Assembly: GCF_030263895.1 (NCBI RefSeq)
Contig: NZ_CP127161.1
Location: forward strand, 310,001 to 374,000
DNA: 64,000 bases
Origin: Proteiniborus sp. MB09-C3
GTDB lineage: Bacteria; Bacillota; Clostridia; Tissierellales; Proteiniboraceae
Direction of reading: 5' to 3'
Shown: positions 36,137 to 45,013 of the stretch, one piece after another
Layout: the number at the start of each line of letters is the position of its first letter
Numbering within the stretch: the stretch's first letter is position 1
The notes under the pieces: generated by a model
Seen by the model: only the letters and a program-made list of their open reading frames with translations
Databases searched by the model: none
Told to the model about the DNA's origin: nothing
Program-made: the position numbers and the translations under genes

Positions 36137-37066
36137 TCAATAATTTGTTATCAACACTTCAACTGTTTTAGCTTTTTTATTATCTTCTTTTTTCTGATAA
36201 TTAGAATTATTGTAATTGAAATTCAAATAGTGAATATTATATTTTTTACTCCATTCTTTCAAAATACAATTAGATTTCCCATCATGTTCTAGAACATTTG
36301 ATAAGGCAAACTTTATTTTATTACTATTTATATAGTCAAGAATTTCTAGTAAAAGCTTCTCTTTTTCCTCATTCCAGCCGTCTTGCTCTGTGTATGTAGC
36401 AGTAGTAATTAGATATGGCGGATCAGCATAAATAAATGCATCTTTTCTGCAAAATTTACTAAAATCTATTTCTCCAAAATCATTTAACTTAAATAATATG
36501 TCTTTTTCTTTTATTCTATCTATAAAACTGGATAGTTTTTTTTGGAGATTACTATTAAAATCTCTTTTCCCTACAGGTATATTGCACTCGCCTTTTTTAT
36601 TGAATCTTATTTGATTATTGAAGGAATAGATTACAATTGTATAGAAAAGAATGTCGTAATAAGAATTATCTTCATCCCTATTATTATAGTCATTCCTCAT
36701 TTTTAAAAATCTGTCTTTATTGTATTTTCCTAAACCACTAGAGCTATTACAATCATAATATTCATAGCCATTTAGATCAGAATTTGAAAGCTCATATTCA
36801 TCAATTACGTTATAAATTGTATTAAAAATATAGTCCTTTTCAAGCCTTTTTAAAGTATCAAATAAGCTTATCAATTGTTTTTGATTATCTATAGAAATAA
36901 CACTGTTAGCATTTACATTAACTCCTACATTATTTCCCCCTGAAAATAAGTCAATAAAAGTATCTATACTATTAGGGAATATAGGTATTAACTGTTTTAG
37001 CAATTTATATTTTCCACCAGTATAATTTAATGGTGATTTAATCAAATCATTGAAATTTTGATTCAA
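36137..37066 (-). CDS. DNA adenine methyltransferase, Dam/D12 class (M1)
   Basis: A 309-residue N6-adenine methyltransferase. SAM-binding motifs are SPLNYTGGKYKLLKQL (motif X region, about residues 11-26) and TFIDLFSGGNNVG (motif I); the catalytic DPPY is in YADPPYLITT (about 214). It starts with a TTG at 37066, 7 nt after AAGGAG. With the second methyltransferase encoded 15 nt upstream it would modify the two strands of an asymmetric site, as type IIS systems need. The partner endonuclease gene downstream looks truncated. Confidence 0.9.
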   Translation of the reverse strand: MNQNFNDLIKSPLNYTGGKYKLLKQLIPIFPNSIDTFIDLFSGGNNVGVNVNANSVISIDNQKQLISLFDTLKRLEKDYIFNTIYNVIDEYELSNSDLNGYEYYDCNSSSGLGKYNKDRFLKMRNDYNNRDEDNSYYDILFYTIVIYSFNNQIRFNKKGECNIPVGKRDFNSNLQKKLSSFIDRIKEKDILFKLNDFGEIDFSKFCRKDAFIYADPPYLITTATYTEQDGWNEEKEKLLLEILDYINSNKIKFALSNVLEHDGKSNCILKEWSKKYNIHYLNFNYNNSNYQKKEDNKKAKTVEVLITNY

Positions 37067-37081
37067 GAAAATTCTCCTTTC

Positions 37082-38317
37082 TTACTTGCACTTGCACAAA
37101 AATAGTCTTTCTCGATGGTCTTGTAAATCAGTTTTTCCAGTAGTAAAATATTGATGCTCTGTGTCAAACACCTTTACCTCCCCTCTACTTTTTAATGAGT
37201 CAATAATTTCTTCGTCACTAATTTTAGCATTAGATCTACCATTCCCTTTTTTAGCCATATTGTTATAGGAAACTAAAATATATTTTGAATTAACATTCGC
37301 AACTAGATCATCAAAAGCTTGAGGAGCTTTTATAGTACAGTATTTGCTCTTTATATGACTTCTATCTATCATCTTCTTAGCTACACCTACTACCTCTGGC
37401 TTCTCCCACTTTGCTATATTTTCTAATAGATGATATGCATCAGAATACTGCCTTGAATTATAGGGAGTATCTATGTATACTATATCACTGTGAATTTTCC
37501 TCACGAGCCTGTTCGCATCCTCTCTATATATTTCATTGCTTTTATTAATATCATTATTTATTGCTGGTACTTGAAGCTTTAGAGACTGAGTAGTATCTAG
37601 ATTTCGCCTAAATGCATCGTAATGACCACAAGTATTTGCTACCTTATCCATAGCATATAGTAAGGATGTAATCAAAATTGCCTTTTCTCTAAAAGTAAGT
37701 GTAGGGGAAATCAACTCTATTTCTTCTCTTATTGCTCCAATTTTCCTTGCATTTTCCGCAGTGAAATATTTATCTCCAAAATTTCTAGAAACATAGTTTT
37801 CTTTTTTAGCTGATATATTATTGAATTCATTTATGTATCTATGTATTTTGTTAGAATTATATTCTTCATTGCTAAGCCAAGTATAATAAGCTAAATAATT
37901 CGAATATAAAATATCATTTACAATAACCTTAACTCCTTTAGAGTTAAAGGCATAACTTACTATTCCTGTACCTCCAAAGATATCCGCAAATACCCTGATA
38001 TCTTTGCATTCATTAGCAACAATATCCTTTATAAAAGGTATTAATTTATACTTACTTCCTAGATATCTTCTATTCTTTATATGTAATTTCTCATTTTTCG
38101 AAATTCTAACTTTTTTTATTCTATTTGTTTTACTTTTATTTTCCTTTACTTGTTCTATTTCATCCATTATATTTTCTGTCCATAATCTCCAGCCCCTCCA
38201 ATCTCTTTCTGGATCAGATATTAAGCCATTTTTAGTCCAGTTGTATAATGTTTGTCTTGTTATGTCATATTTCTCTAAAACATAAGAAGTCTTATAAGTT
38301 TTCGGTACAATGTCCAT
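37082..38317 (-). CDS. DNA adenine methyltransferase, D12 class, with N-terminal helix-turn-helix (M2)
   Basis: A 411-residue protein. Residues 5-55 form a MerR-like helix-turn-helix (TSYVLEKYDITRQTLYNWTK). A D12 methyltransferase follows with RRYLGSKYKLIPFI (about 72), FADIFGGTGIVSYAF (about 102) and the DPPY variant DTPY in VYIDTPYNSRQYSDAY (about 280). The ATG at 38317 has GAGGAG 8 nt upstream; the ORF extends 28 codons further but without a ribosome binding site. The DNA-binding head could help specificity or repress the operon, as some methyltransferases do. First gene of the M2-M1 operon. Confidence 0.88.
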   Translation of the reverse strand: MDIVPKTYKTSYVLEKYDITRQTLYNWTKNGLISDPERDWRGWRLWTENIMDEIEQVKENKSKTNRIKKVRISKNEKLHIKNRRYLGSKYKLIPFIKDIVANECKDIRVFADIFGGTGIVSYAFNSKGVKVIVNDILYSNYLAYYTWLSNEEYNSNKIHRYINEFNNISAKKENYVSRNFGDKYFTAENARKIGAIREEIELISPTLTFREKAILITSLLYAMDKVANTCGHYDAFRRNLDTTQSLKLQVPAINNDINKSNEIYREDANRLVRKIHSDIVYIDTPYNSRQYSDAYHLLENIAKWEKPEVVGVAKKMIDRSHIKSKYCTIKAPQAFDDLVANVNSKYILVSYNNMAKKGNGRSNAKISDEEIIDSLKSRGEVKVFDTEHQYFTTGKTDLQDHRERLFLCKCK

Positions 38318-38587
38318 GTATTTCTCTCCTCTATAGAAATATGCATCTAATGCATCTTTTTGATTTTTACTATTTAATTCTAACATAGATTTCTTATGCA
38401 CTCAATATATTAGCTAGAAGCAAAGCTATTTTTAACAGGGCCTATATTCTTTCAAATTTATTTGATTTATGTTTTCTTATAATAGCAAAACCTTTAATCC
38501 CGTTCTTGACATTCTAATTTATTGATTATCTCCACATAAGCTATCTCTAGCATTTTCTTCTTCCAACCTCAATCATAAAAAAACAGC
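38318..38587. other. Intergenic region upstream of the methyltransferase operon
   Basis: No gene recognised. It should contain the promoter of the methyltransferase operon, but I see no consensus -35/-10 pair. Confidence 0.3.
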
Positions 38588-38622
38588 CTACGAAAGTAGT
38601 ATCTATCTCATTACTTTCATAG
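38588..38622. terminator. Intrinsic terminator after the MBL-fold gene
   Basis: CTACGAAAGTA / TACTTTCATAG with one mismatch, A run on one side and T run on the other, so usable on both strands. Confidence 0.7.
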
Positions 38623-38785
38623 ACTATTTTTTTCTCCATCATATTATATTCTGGCAATCAGAAGTATACCCTGCATCTATGCTGTAATCTTCGCATTTGC
38701 TGCACTAATATGAGAGCTTTGCTCAGAATCTAAATATTGGTTTGAACGCAGTATTTGTATCCGTTCTCTTAGCTTTCCTGTTTCT

Positions 38786-39511
38786 TTATTGATTCAACCA
38801 AGCCAGATTAGCTTTATGATACTCCTCGAACTCTTTGGACTTTATTTCTATAATCCCACCAGATATAACCTTTTTCACATAATCAAGATTATCTCTAATC
38901 AAGTCCTTATTCTCACAGTCGGTATGTCCTCCAATGATAATATCCGCATCTATTTTTAGATAATCTTCTAACGTACTCATATATTGATTAAGGTCTTTTG
39001 ACATAGTATAAGGTATAGGTCTCTCCAAATTATCACCAGCAAATAAAACTCTATTCTTCATATCTAAAACTGATATCCCATCATCTGTGTGTCCAGGAGT
39101 ATAGTAAATAAGAACACTATCTTCTTCAAATAATATTTTGTCAGTAAAGGTTAAGTTAGGATATGTTATAGTAACCTGACCTTTCTGATATTTCTCAAAC
39201 TTTTCAAGTGCTTTTAATCCATCCTGCTCCATATATTTTTTGCATTTTTCATGAGCTATAATAAATGAAGAAGAATATAAACTATTTCCCCATACATGAT
39301 CCCAATGGCTGTGGGTATTTATAACAATAATTGGCTTACTTCCAAATGAATCCTCTATGTATTGATTAACTAATTTCATTATGTCAGGCCCCAAGTAAGT
39401 ATCTACTATGTAGATATAATGATCTCCTTGAATTATGTATACATTTGTAGGAATACCTAGATCATGAAATGTAAAGAGAATACCTCTGTTCCTAATTTTT
39501 TTTATATTCAT
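38786..39511 (-). CDS. MBL-fold metallo-hydrolase
   Basis: A 241-residue metallo-beta-lactamase-fold protein with the dinuclear metal motif THSHWDH (about residues 66-72), PGHTDDG (about 138), FAGDNLERP and GGHTD (about 195). These give a complete set of metal ligands. Members act as hydrolases of thioesters, lactones or phosphodiesters; substrate unknown. AGGAGG is 6 nt before the ATG at 39511. It is transcribed alone, divergent from the PadR/HAAS operon. Confidence 0.9.
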   Translation of the reverse strand: MNIKKIRNRGILFTFHDLGIPTNVYIIQGDHYIYIVDTYLGPDIMKLVNQYIEDSFGSKPIIVINTHSHWDHVWGNSLYSSSFIIAHEKCKKYMEQDGLKALEKFEKYQKGQVTITYPNLTFTDKILFEEDSVLIYYTPGHTDDGISVLDMKNRVLFAGDNLERPIPYTMSKDLNQYMSTLEDYLKIDADIIIGGHTDCENKDLIRDNLDYVKKVISGGIIEIKSKEFEEYHKANLAWLNQ

Positions 39512-39731
39512 ACTGACCTCCTATATATATTAATAACATTATTTTACTCTACATTCATAAAAAGTTTTCGTACTTATGCCTCAGTTTACTACGGTGAAAT
39601 AGTCTATTTAATCTATTCATTTTAATAATATACCATATCCTGTTAATTATCAATTTGAAATCCATAATACAATCAGCTTTTCAAATATATTGCTTAAAAT
39701 AAAATAATAATATAATCTTAATAATATTATC

Positions 39732-39761
39732 TTGACAATATTGTATGTCATACAGTATATT
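39732..39761 (+). promoter_or_regulatory. SigA promoter with internal PadR operator
   Basis: TTGACA (39732-39737), 18 nt, TATATT (39756-39761). The spacer contains the palindrome TGTATG-T-CATACA (39742-39754), exactly where a PadR repressor would block RNA polymerase. Confidence 0.75.
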
Positions 39762-39778
39762 GAATATGAGGTGATTAT

Positions 39779-40135
39779 ATGAATACTATCGATGAACTAA
39801 TGAGCTCTCTTATTGTTGAACTTAGACGAGGAACACTGGTGCTTTCAGTTCTTAGTCAGCTTAGTAGTCCTGAGTATGGTTATTCTCTTGTTCAAAAATT
39901 AGAAAATAAGAATGCACCAATTGAAGCAGGAACACTCTATCCACTACTTCGTCGATTAGAAAAACAACAGCTTTTAATAAGCAATTGGGATACTACGGAA
40001 AGCAGACCACGTAAATTTTACGTTTTAAGTGATGAAGGAAAACAAGTATACGAACATTTGAAGAGTGAATGGAAAAGTCTTTCAATGCAATTAGAAAAAT
40101 TATTAATGGAGGATGATGATAATGAAGCTGATTGA
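39779..40135 (+). CDS. PadR family transcriptional regulator (short type)
   Basis: A 118-residue winged-helix regulator (RRGTLVLSVLSQLSSPEYGY and YPLLRRLEKQQLLISNW) with a short C-terminal dimerisation helix. GAGGTG is 6 nt before the ATG. It overlaps the following HAAS-domain gene by 14 nt, a pairing seen widely in Firmicutes, and the operon promoter contains a palindrome between -35 and -10, so autorepression is very likely. Confidence 0.93.
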   Translation: MNTIDELMSSLIVELRRGTLVLSVLSQLSSPEYGYSLVQKLENKNAPIEAGTLYPLLRRLEKQQLLISNWDTTESRPRKFYVLSDEGKQVYEHLKSEWKSLSMQLEKLLMEDDDNEAD

Positions 40136-41132
40136 TCGTTATATTTATGCTGTCACTGAGCATTTTCCAGCCGATTCTCGTGATGACGTGGATAAAGAAC
40201 TACGTGCAAATATAGAGGATATGCTGCCTGACAATGCAACAGAAGACGATGTTCGTATAATACTTGAAAAGCTTGGCAGTCCAATAAAGCTTGCAGATGA
40301 ATATTGTCAAACGAAAAGGTATTTAATAGGGCCTAGCCTCTATGATAGCTACGTTTCCGTTCTTAAGCTAGTATTAGGTATTGTTGCAGCTGTGCTTGTA
40401 AGCATCTCTCTGCTTGATATGGTCTTTACTCCCTCAGGCAATACTGGATTATTTGAGATATCAACTAGTGGCTTTGTAAATATATTCGTAGATGTTTTCG
40501 TAAATATTATAGTTTCTGCAATTCAAGGAATAACTCAAGCATTTTTATGGGTGACATTAACCTTTATAATATTAGAGCGAACTAGGATTAATGAAGGTAA
40601 TTTACCCTTTGCTAATAAAAAATGGTCAATTGATGATTTACCTTCGTTACCTATACCTGATAAAAAGAAAATCTCACGAGGAGAGACAATATTCTCCATG
40701 TCCTGTACTGTATTCTTTACTGCCCTATTTTGTCTTAAGCCGGAGCTTATTGGATGGTATACGAAAGGTAGTGATGGATTAATCCTTCACGAGCCATTAA
40801 TTGTAGTTGAACGTCTGCAATACTATATTCCCATAATCATGCTCCTTGCCATCGTTCAACTTTGTATTTTTGTCTATAAGTTTATTGTTATGAGATGGAA
40901 TCTTCCTTTAGCTATTGCTAATGCCATTCATAATATAGCATCATCTGTACTTGTTTATGTAATGGTAGGCGATACTACTTTATTCAATCATAGACTTGCA
41001 GCTAATATTACTGAGCATGCAGGAGCTTCTGCTTCTAAAGTTATATTAACGTTGGCTCCAAGGTTTGTAATAATTTTCATTGGAATTTGTATCTGGGATA
41101 GCATTGCAGGTTTTATGAAATGTAAAAAATAG
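40122..41132 (+). CDS. HAAS-domain membrane protein (DUF1700-like)
   Basis: A 336-residue protein with an N-terminal HAAS/permease-prefix domain (about 1-75: YIYAVTEHFPADSRDDVDKE, then DVRIILEKLGSPIKLADEY) and about six transmembrane helices afterwards. HAAS domains accompany PadR-like regulators and are thought to signal or to associate with transporters. The ATG at 40122 lies 9 nt after GGAGG inside the end of the padR gene. Function unknown. Confidence 0.82.
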   Translation: MKLIDRYIYAVTEHFPADSRDDVDKELRANIEDMLPDNATEDDVRIILEKLGSPIKLADEYCQTKRYLIGPSLYDSYVSVLKLVLGIVAAVLVSISLLDMVFTPSGNTGLFEISTSGFVNIFVDVFVNIIVSAIQGITQAFLWVTLTFIILERTRINEGNLPFANKKWSIDDLPSLPIPDKKKISRGETIFSMSCTVFFTALFCLKPELIGWYTKGSDGLILHEPLIVVERLQYYIPIIMLLAIVQLCIFVYKFIVMRWNLPLAIANAIHNIASSVLVYVMVGDTTLFNHRLAANITEHAGASASKVILTLAPRFVIIFIGICIWDSIAGFMKCKK

Positions 41133-41250
41133 TGCATTTTGAACGATTCTTTTTGCATTCATATTTTGAATTATATAATCCTGCAAACTTTATATCAATC
41201 CATTTAAGAAGATATAGGTAAGTATTTGTTTTAAATAACTTTTGTTCATC

Positions 41251-41304
41251 TATAAGCATCCTTTTTAACTTATTAACAAAATTATTATAAAAAGGATGCT
41301 TATA
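41251..41304 (+). terminator. Terminator-like 16-bp hairpin after the PadR/HAAS operon
   Basis: TATAAGCATCCTTTTT / AAAAAGGATGCTTATA (41251-41266, 41289-41304), perfect, 22-nt loop. No long T run follows on the + strand, so it may also be a stability element. Confidence 0.6.
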
Positions 41305-41465
41305 TTATGAAATCCATATTTTCTCTTACAAAACTATTTTCTGAAATAAGCCACCTGCTGCTGATATGTACTCATTCCTATATTGTTTAATACTCATACT
41401 CCTTTTTCACCCCTAGTTACAATACTCTGGTTTATATCCCAAAAACAGATTAGTAGAGATTGTAT

Positions 41466-42395
41466 TTATTTAGTTCTAATGAAGTAGGAATCAAAAGGTA
41501 CTATGGTTTTGTTTTCTAATTCTGTAAACCCCTGATTTTTCAAAGCAGCAATTCTTTGCTTTGCCTCAGGAATGGCTTTCGTTATAATATGTTCAACTTC
41601 AAAGTCATCATAAAAATCATCAGATATTGTATCTATTATTTCCATAATAAATCCCTCTTTTTCGTACTTTGAAGCAAGATCAAGCCTTAACACACCTATC
41701 TTGGAAAATTCACTGGTAGTTACCTGTTTTGCAAAGAATTCAATAGTACCAATTGCTTTGCAATTTAGTTTATCTACAATACTAAAGCGAATATAGTATT
41801 GCTTACTATAATGGTCAAGCCAAAATTTAATGCAGTTTTTCATTTCATCCAAGGATTTGTAATTAAACTTACTAGTACAATTATCACTATTAAACAATCT
41901 AATAGACATAGGATCTGAATAGCATTCAAGTAAATCTTCCGCATCTTTTTCATCAACCATTCTAAAAATAAACTGTTTAGTCTCATAGACCGGGCATTTT
42001 TGATATGGATTTTCTTTTTTTCTTAGTAAATGCAATATTTGCTCTTCACTATCTAAAATATCATAATCTCCCTGTGTACCATCTGCTTTATGATATTGGA
42101 TACCTTGCTCATAATTTCTCTTTAAATACGTAGCTAAGCTATGCAGTCCTTCATCTTTAGCACATTGAAGAAATACCCTGTTTCGTTTATTTTTGAAGAT
42201 CCTCTTTTCGCAAGGAAACTCACTACATTCCCAGCACCCATTTATACTTCTAGTTTTTGCACATTCCTTAATTGAGCATCCATCACATTTTTCTCTACAT
42301 CCCTTACATTGACCTGTTTTACCAGCACTACAAAGTTTACACACAAGCCCACAATAAGCAATGCTATCTTTTATTTCTTCTATCGAATATGTCAT
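41466..42395 (-). CDS. DUF3795-like cysteine-rich domain fused to GNAT acetyltransferase
   Basis: A 309-residue two-domain protein. Residues 1-60 are Cys-rich (AYCGLVCKLCSAGKTGQCKG, then GCWECSEFPCEKR), matching DUF3795-type zinc or iron-sulfur binding proteins. From about 135 a GNAT domain follows (FIFRMVDEKDAEDLLECYSD, then IGVLRLDLASKYEKEGFI). The ATG at 42395 is chosen for AAAGGGGG upstream. A palindrome overlapping its promoter lies directly behind the WYL fragment gene, so it was probably the target of that regulator. Substrate unknown. Confidence 0.75.
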   Translation of the reverse strand: MTYSIEEIKDSIAYCGLVCKLCSAGKTGQCKGCREKCDGCSIKECAKTRSINGCWECSEFPCEKRIFKNKRNRVFLQCAKDEGLHSLATYLKRNYEQGIQYHKADGTQGDYDILDSEEQILHLLRKKENPYQKCPVYETKQFIFRMVDEKDAEDLLECYSDPMSIRLFNSDNCTSKFNYKSLDEMKNCIKFWLDHYSKQYYIRFSIVDKLNCKAIGTIEFFAKQVTTSEFSKIGVLRLDLASKYEKEGFIMEIIDTISDDFYDDFEVEHIITKAIPEAKQRIAALKNQGFTELENKTIVPFDSYFIRTK

Positions 42396-42428
42396 AAAAA
42401 ATCCCCCTTTATTATTAACTTCAGTTAG

Positions 42429-42467
42429 ATTATATAAGGAGATATGCGACAACTATATGGCGTATAT
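42429..42467 (-). promoter_or_regulatory. Promoter with overlapping WYL-type palindrome (DUF3795-GNAT gene)
   Basis: Minus strand: dyad ATATACGCCA-TATAGT-TGTCGCATAT (8 of 10 arm positions pair), then TATAAT (42429-42434) 15 nt after the core TG. It lies between the WYL fragment gene and the next gene; compare 46459-46499. Confidence 0.6.
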
Positions 42468-42862
42468 TAATCATAAATATCAACAATTTCTTTTGCCTTT
42501 AACATAAACTCTGTTTTTAATTCTTCTGGCTCAATTATTCTAATTTTATTGCCATATGTAAAAAGCAAACCTTTCCAAACAATTTCATTCATCAGCGCAT
42601 GAAATTGTAATATGAAATCGCCATCTTCATATGCAATTATTTTGGCATTAGGAAAATACTCCTCAATGGAAGCATGTACTTCTTTCTTACACAACATCTT
42701 TACATGTATATATTTTTGATTATCTTGTTTCTCATGCTGAATTAATAAATTGTCGATACCTTCGTGCTTTATCGAAAAAGGCTTCTCTAGCTTTTTCAAA
42801 TTTCTCATTCTTACTACCTTAAAAAGCCTATAGTCCTTCTTGTCACGACAATATCCAAGCAT
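42467..42862 (-). pseudogene. WYL-domain regulator 3, N-terminally truncated
   Basis: The 131 codons correspond to the second half of the WYL domain and the WCX tail (LGYCRDKKDYRLFKVVRMRN and LFTYGNKIRIIEPEELK). The helix-turn-helix and the first half, about 170 residues in the two intact paralogues here, are missing and not found upstream in any frame. There is no good ribosome binding site before the ATG at 42862, and a stop lies 2 codons upstream in frame. The downstream palindrome that such a regulator would bind is still present. Confidence 0.75.
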
Positions 42863-43402
42863 ATGTCAACGGCTACCTCAGTATTAACATTTATATTGTT
42901 AGCTATAGATAAAACATCACAAAATAGTAATCCCAAAGCTAATATTTCAATGATACAACGTAGACTTGGACATATATCAGTATAGTAGACATTTTTTAAA
43001 ATGATTTTTTCACTGGTATTCTAGTATTTCTCCACATTTACTACATAATCGTCATATCTAAACATAATTACTGCCTAATATAATATTTATTATTAAGTAT
43101 ATATTACCAATTCCTACATTTCAATTTTTATTTATTTTTGTAGTAGTGCTAATAACTACATTAACTTACTTTCAAATTCTCTTTGTATCCGTGTTCTACG
43201 TTCCGTAAGATAATAAATATTTAATCTATCTAACAATATATTATTGCTTCAGACTTTTCAAATTAGCAAAATAGGATAAGAAAGTAATTCTCTTAAATGG
43301 TATTATAATTTAAAAGATATCATCTAAAAGAAAGGATTTCAATTATATATTTAAATCAAAATAAAGTATTTGATTATAATAATTATTTGGAGGTAAAACA
43401 AT
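42863..43402. other. Intergenic region with possible gene relic
   Basis: No intact gene. A minus-strand open stretch (about 42865-42990, ending ALGLLFCDVLSIANNINVN) resembles the C-terminal helices of MazG-type pyrophosphohydrolases but has no start or upstream domain; probably a relic. The rest shows nothing recognisable. Confidence 0.3.
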
Positions 43403-44158
43403 ATGTTTAGTTTTTATAGTAAGCTTTCTACAGAAGTATACAATATAGACAAGCCTATCGGACATTCCTTTGGAGATGTGGAATTTTACAAGGAAAGACT
43501 TGGTAATATTAAAGGAAGAATTCTTGAGCCAGCAGTAGGGACAGGTCGTATCTTAATTCCTCTACTAGAGGAGGGCTTTATTGTAGATGGTATAGATTCC
43601 TCTCCTGAGATGCTAGATTTATGTAAATCTCATTGTGAACAAAGAGGTCTTAAGGCTGAGCTTTATCAAGAAAACATGCAAGCTTTTTCCCTACCACATA
43701 GGTATGAGGCAATTATTATTCCTACAGGCTCTTTTCTATTACTTGAAAATTCAAGAGATGCTATTAATGGATTAAAATGTTTCTATGAGCATCTTTCCAT
43801 AGGTGGCCGTCTTATTGTAGATATATTTATGCAATCAAATTTCAATACTGGACCTATTTCAACAAGAACTTGGAGCACTCCTCATGGAGATTTAATCACA
43901 TTAAACGAGTCTCTTGTAGAAGTCAATTTTATTGATCAATATACGGTTTCTCATTTGCGATATGAAAAATGGCGTAACAATCAGCTAATACAAACTGAGT
44001 TAGAGCGTTTTCCACTGAAATGGTACGGAATAGAGGAATTTAGATTGATTCTAGAGAAAGTTGGATTTGTTGATATTACTATTTCCTCTGATTATAAATT
44101 CGGCATACATCCTACGGATAAAGATCAAGTAATTACTTTTGAAGCATATCGTAAATAA
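43403..44158 (+). CDS. Class I SAM-dependent methyltransferase
   Basis: A 251-residue methyltransferase with motif I RILEPAVGTGRILIPLLEEG (about 39-58), motif II VDGIDSSPEML and a motif IV region YEAIIIPTGSFLLLE. The family fold is clear; the substrate is not. TTTGGAGG lies 8-9 nt before the ATG and a strong terminator follows. It stands alone between unrelated genes on the other strand. Confidence 0.9.
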   Translation: MFSFYSKLSTEVYNIDKPIGHSFGDVEFYKERLGNIKGRILEPAVGTGRILIPLLEEGFIVDGIDSSPEMLDLCKSHCEQRGLKAELYQENMQAFSLPHRYEAIIIPTGSFLLLENSRDAINGLKCFYEHLSIGGRLIVDIFMQSNFNTGPISTRTWSTPHGDLITLNESLVEVNFIDQYTVSHLRYEKWRNNQLIQTELERFPLKWYGIEEFRLILEKVGFVDITISSDYKFGIHPTDKDQVITFEAYRK

Positions 44159-44237
44159 AGTAATATTTTATCTTCTATCAAGCCTATTTATTTAAAAAGC
44201 TGTATTTTAAGATAGTGGTGATAATATAGCAATATTT

Positions 44238-44261
44238 AAGGGAAGTTAAAAAACTTCCCTT
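44238..44261 (+). terminator. Intrinsic terminator after the methyltransferase
   Basis: AAGGGAAGTT-AAAA-AACTTCCCTT, perfect 10-bp stem. Confidence 0.8.
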
Positions 44262-44404
44262 ATTGCATGTTTTATTAGTAGCCATCTTATCAAGTCTTTA
44301 TTTTATTTAGATACCGTAAATTTCTTATAATAATTCAACTGCTGTTTTATGAGCTTCCTATTTCATCATAATAAAAAAGTGCCTTAACATTGAATATATC
44401 ATAA

Positions 44405-44941
44405 TTAAATTTGTGTATTATCAAATGTAAATATTAGTTTATAACCATCAAATGTTTGTCCATTCTTTTCTTCAAATTTACCTTTAGCATAATCATTAAT
44501 TGTTTTTCTCCAAAACTTTTCTGCTCTTAGGTTTGTCCCTGATGGTGCCACATATAATCCCCATTTGCCTAAAAACTTATCAAATATCTGCTTTGCTGCA
44601 ATAGATGCAATATCCTTTCCCCTATATGGTCTCAATAAAAAGAACTCGTAAACATAATAATCCATTCCTTTAGGTGCATATTCACCTGTTGACACTAAAT
44701 CAAACCCTGCAGGCTTTCCATCCACCATTATAATAAATGGGAATAGCAGGTTAGGCTTCTGAAACCAAATATTCTGAACATCATATTGTTCAGCTAATGT
44801 TTTTATAGACTCATCCTCATAAATTCCATATTCATTAGGTACGTTTCCATAGACCTCCGATAAGTCATGTAAGTACAAAGGATAAATATTTTTTATTATA
44901 TTTGCATTTTCTTCATTTGCTAAAACTACCCGGACTTCCAT
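44405..44941 (-). CDS. GNAT family N-acetyltransferase
   Basis: A 178-residue GNAT domain: FIIMVDGKPAGFDLV for the central strand and YEFFLLRPYRGKDIASIAAK with the acetyl-CoA loop (RPYRGKDIA). It acetylates an unknown small molecule or protein. The ATG at 44941 follows AGGGGATG with 6 nt spacing; the ATG at 44950 overlaps that site. Transcribed alone, about 70 nt downstream of the flavin reductase gene. Confidence 0.85.
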   Translation of the reverse strand: MEVRVVLANEENANIIKNIYPLYLHDLSEVYGNVPNEYGIYEDESIKTLAEQYDVQNIWFQKPNLLFPFIIMVDGKPAGFDLVSTGEYAPKGMDYYVYEFFLLRPYRGKDIASIAAKQIFDKFLGKWGLYVAPSGTNLRAEKFWRKTINDYAKGKFEEKNGQTFDGYKLIFTFDNTQI

Positions 44942-45013
44942 AAATCTCATCCCCTATTTTATAATATAGTTGTTAAATAAATAGCATGATTTAGCATAGG
45001 CAGTACATTATTA

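Noticed and set aside
38670-38785. Open minus-strand frame of about 35 codons after the MBL gene (contains GKLRERIQILRSNQYLDSEQ)
   Set aside because: It looks coding-like but has no start codon or ribosome binding site and is preceded by a stop; too short to identify.
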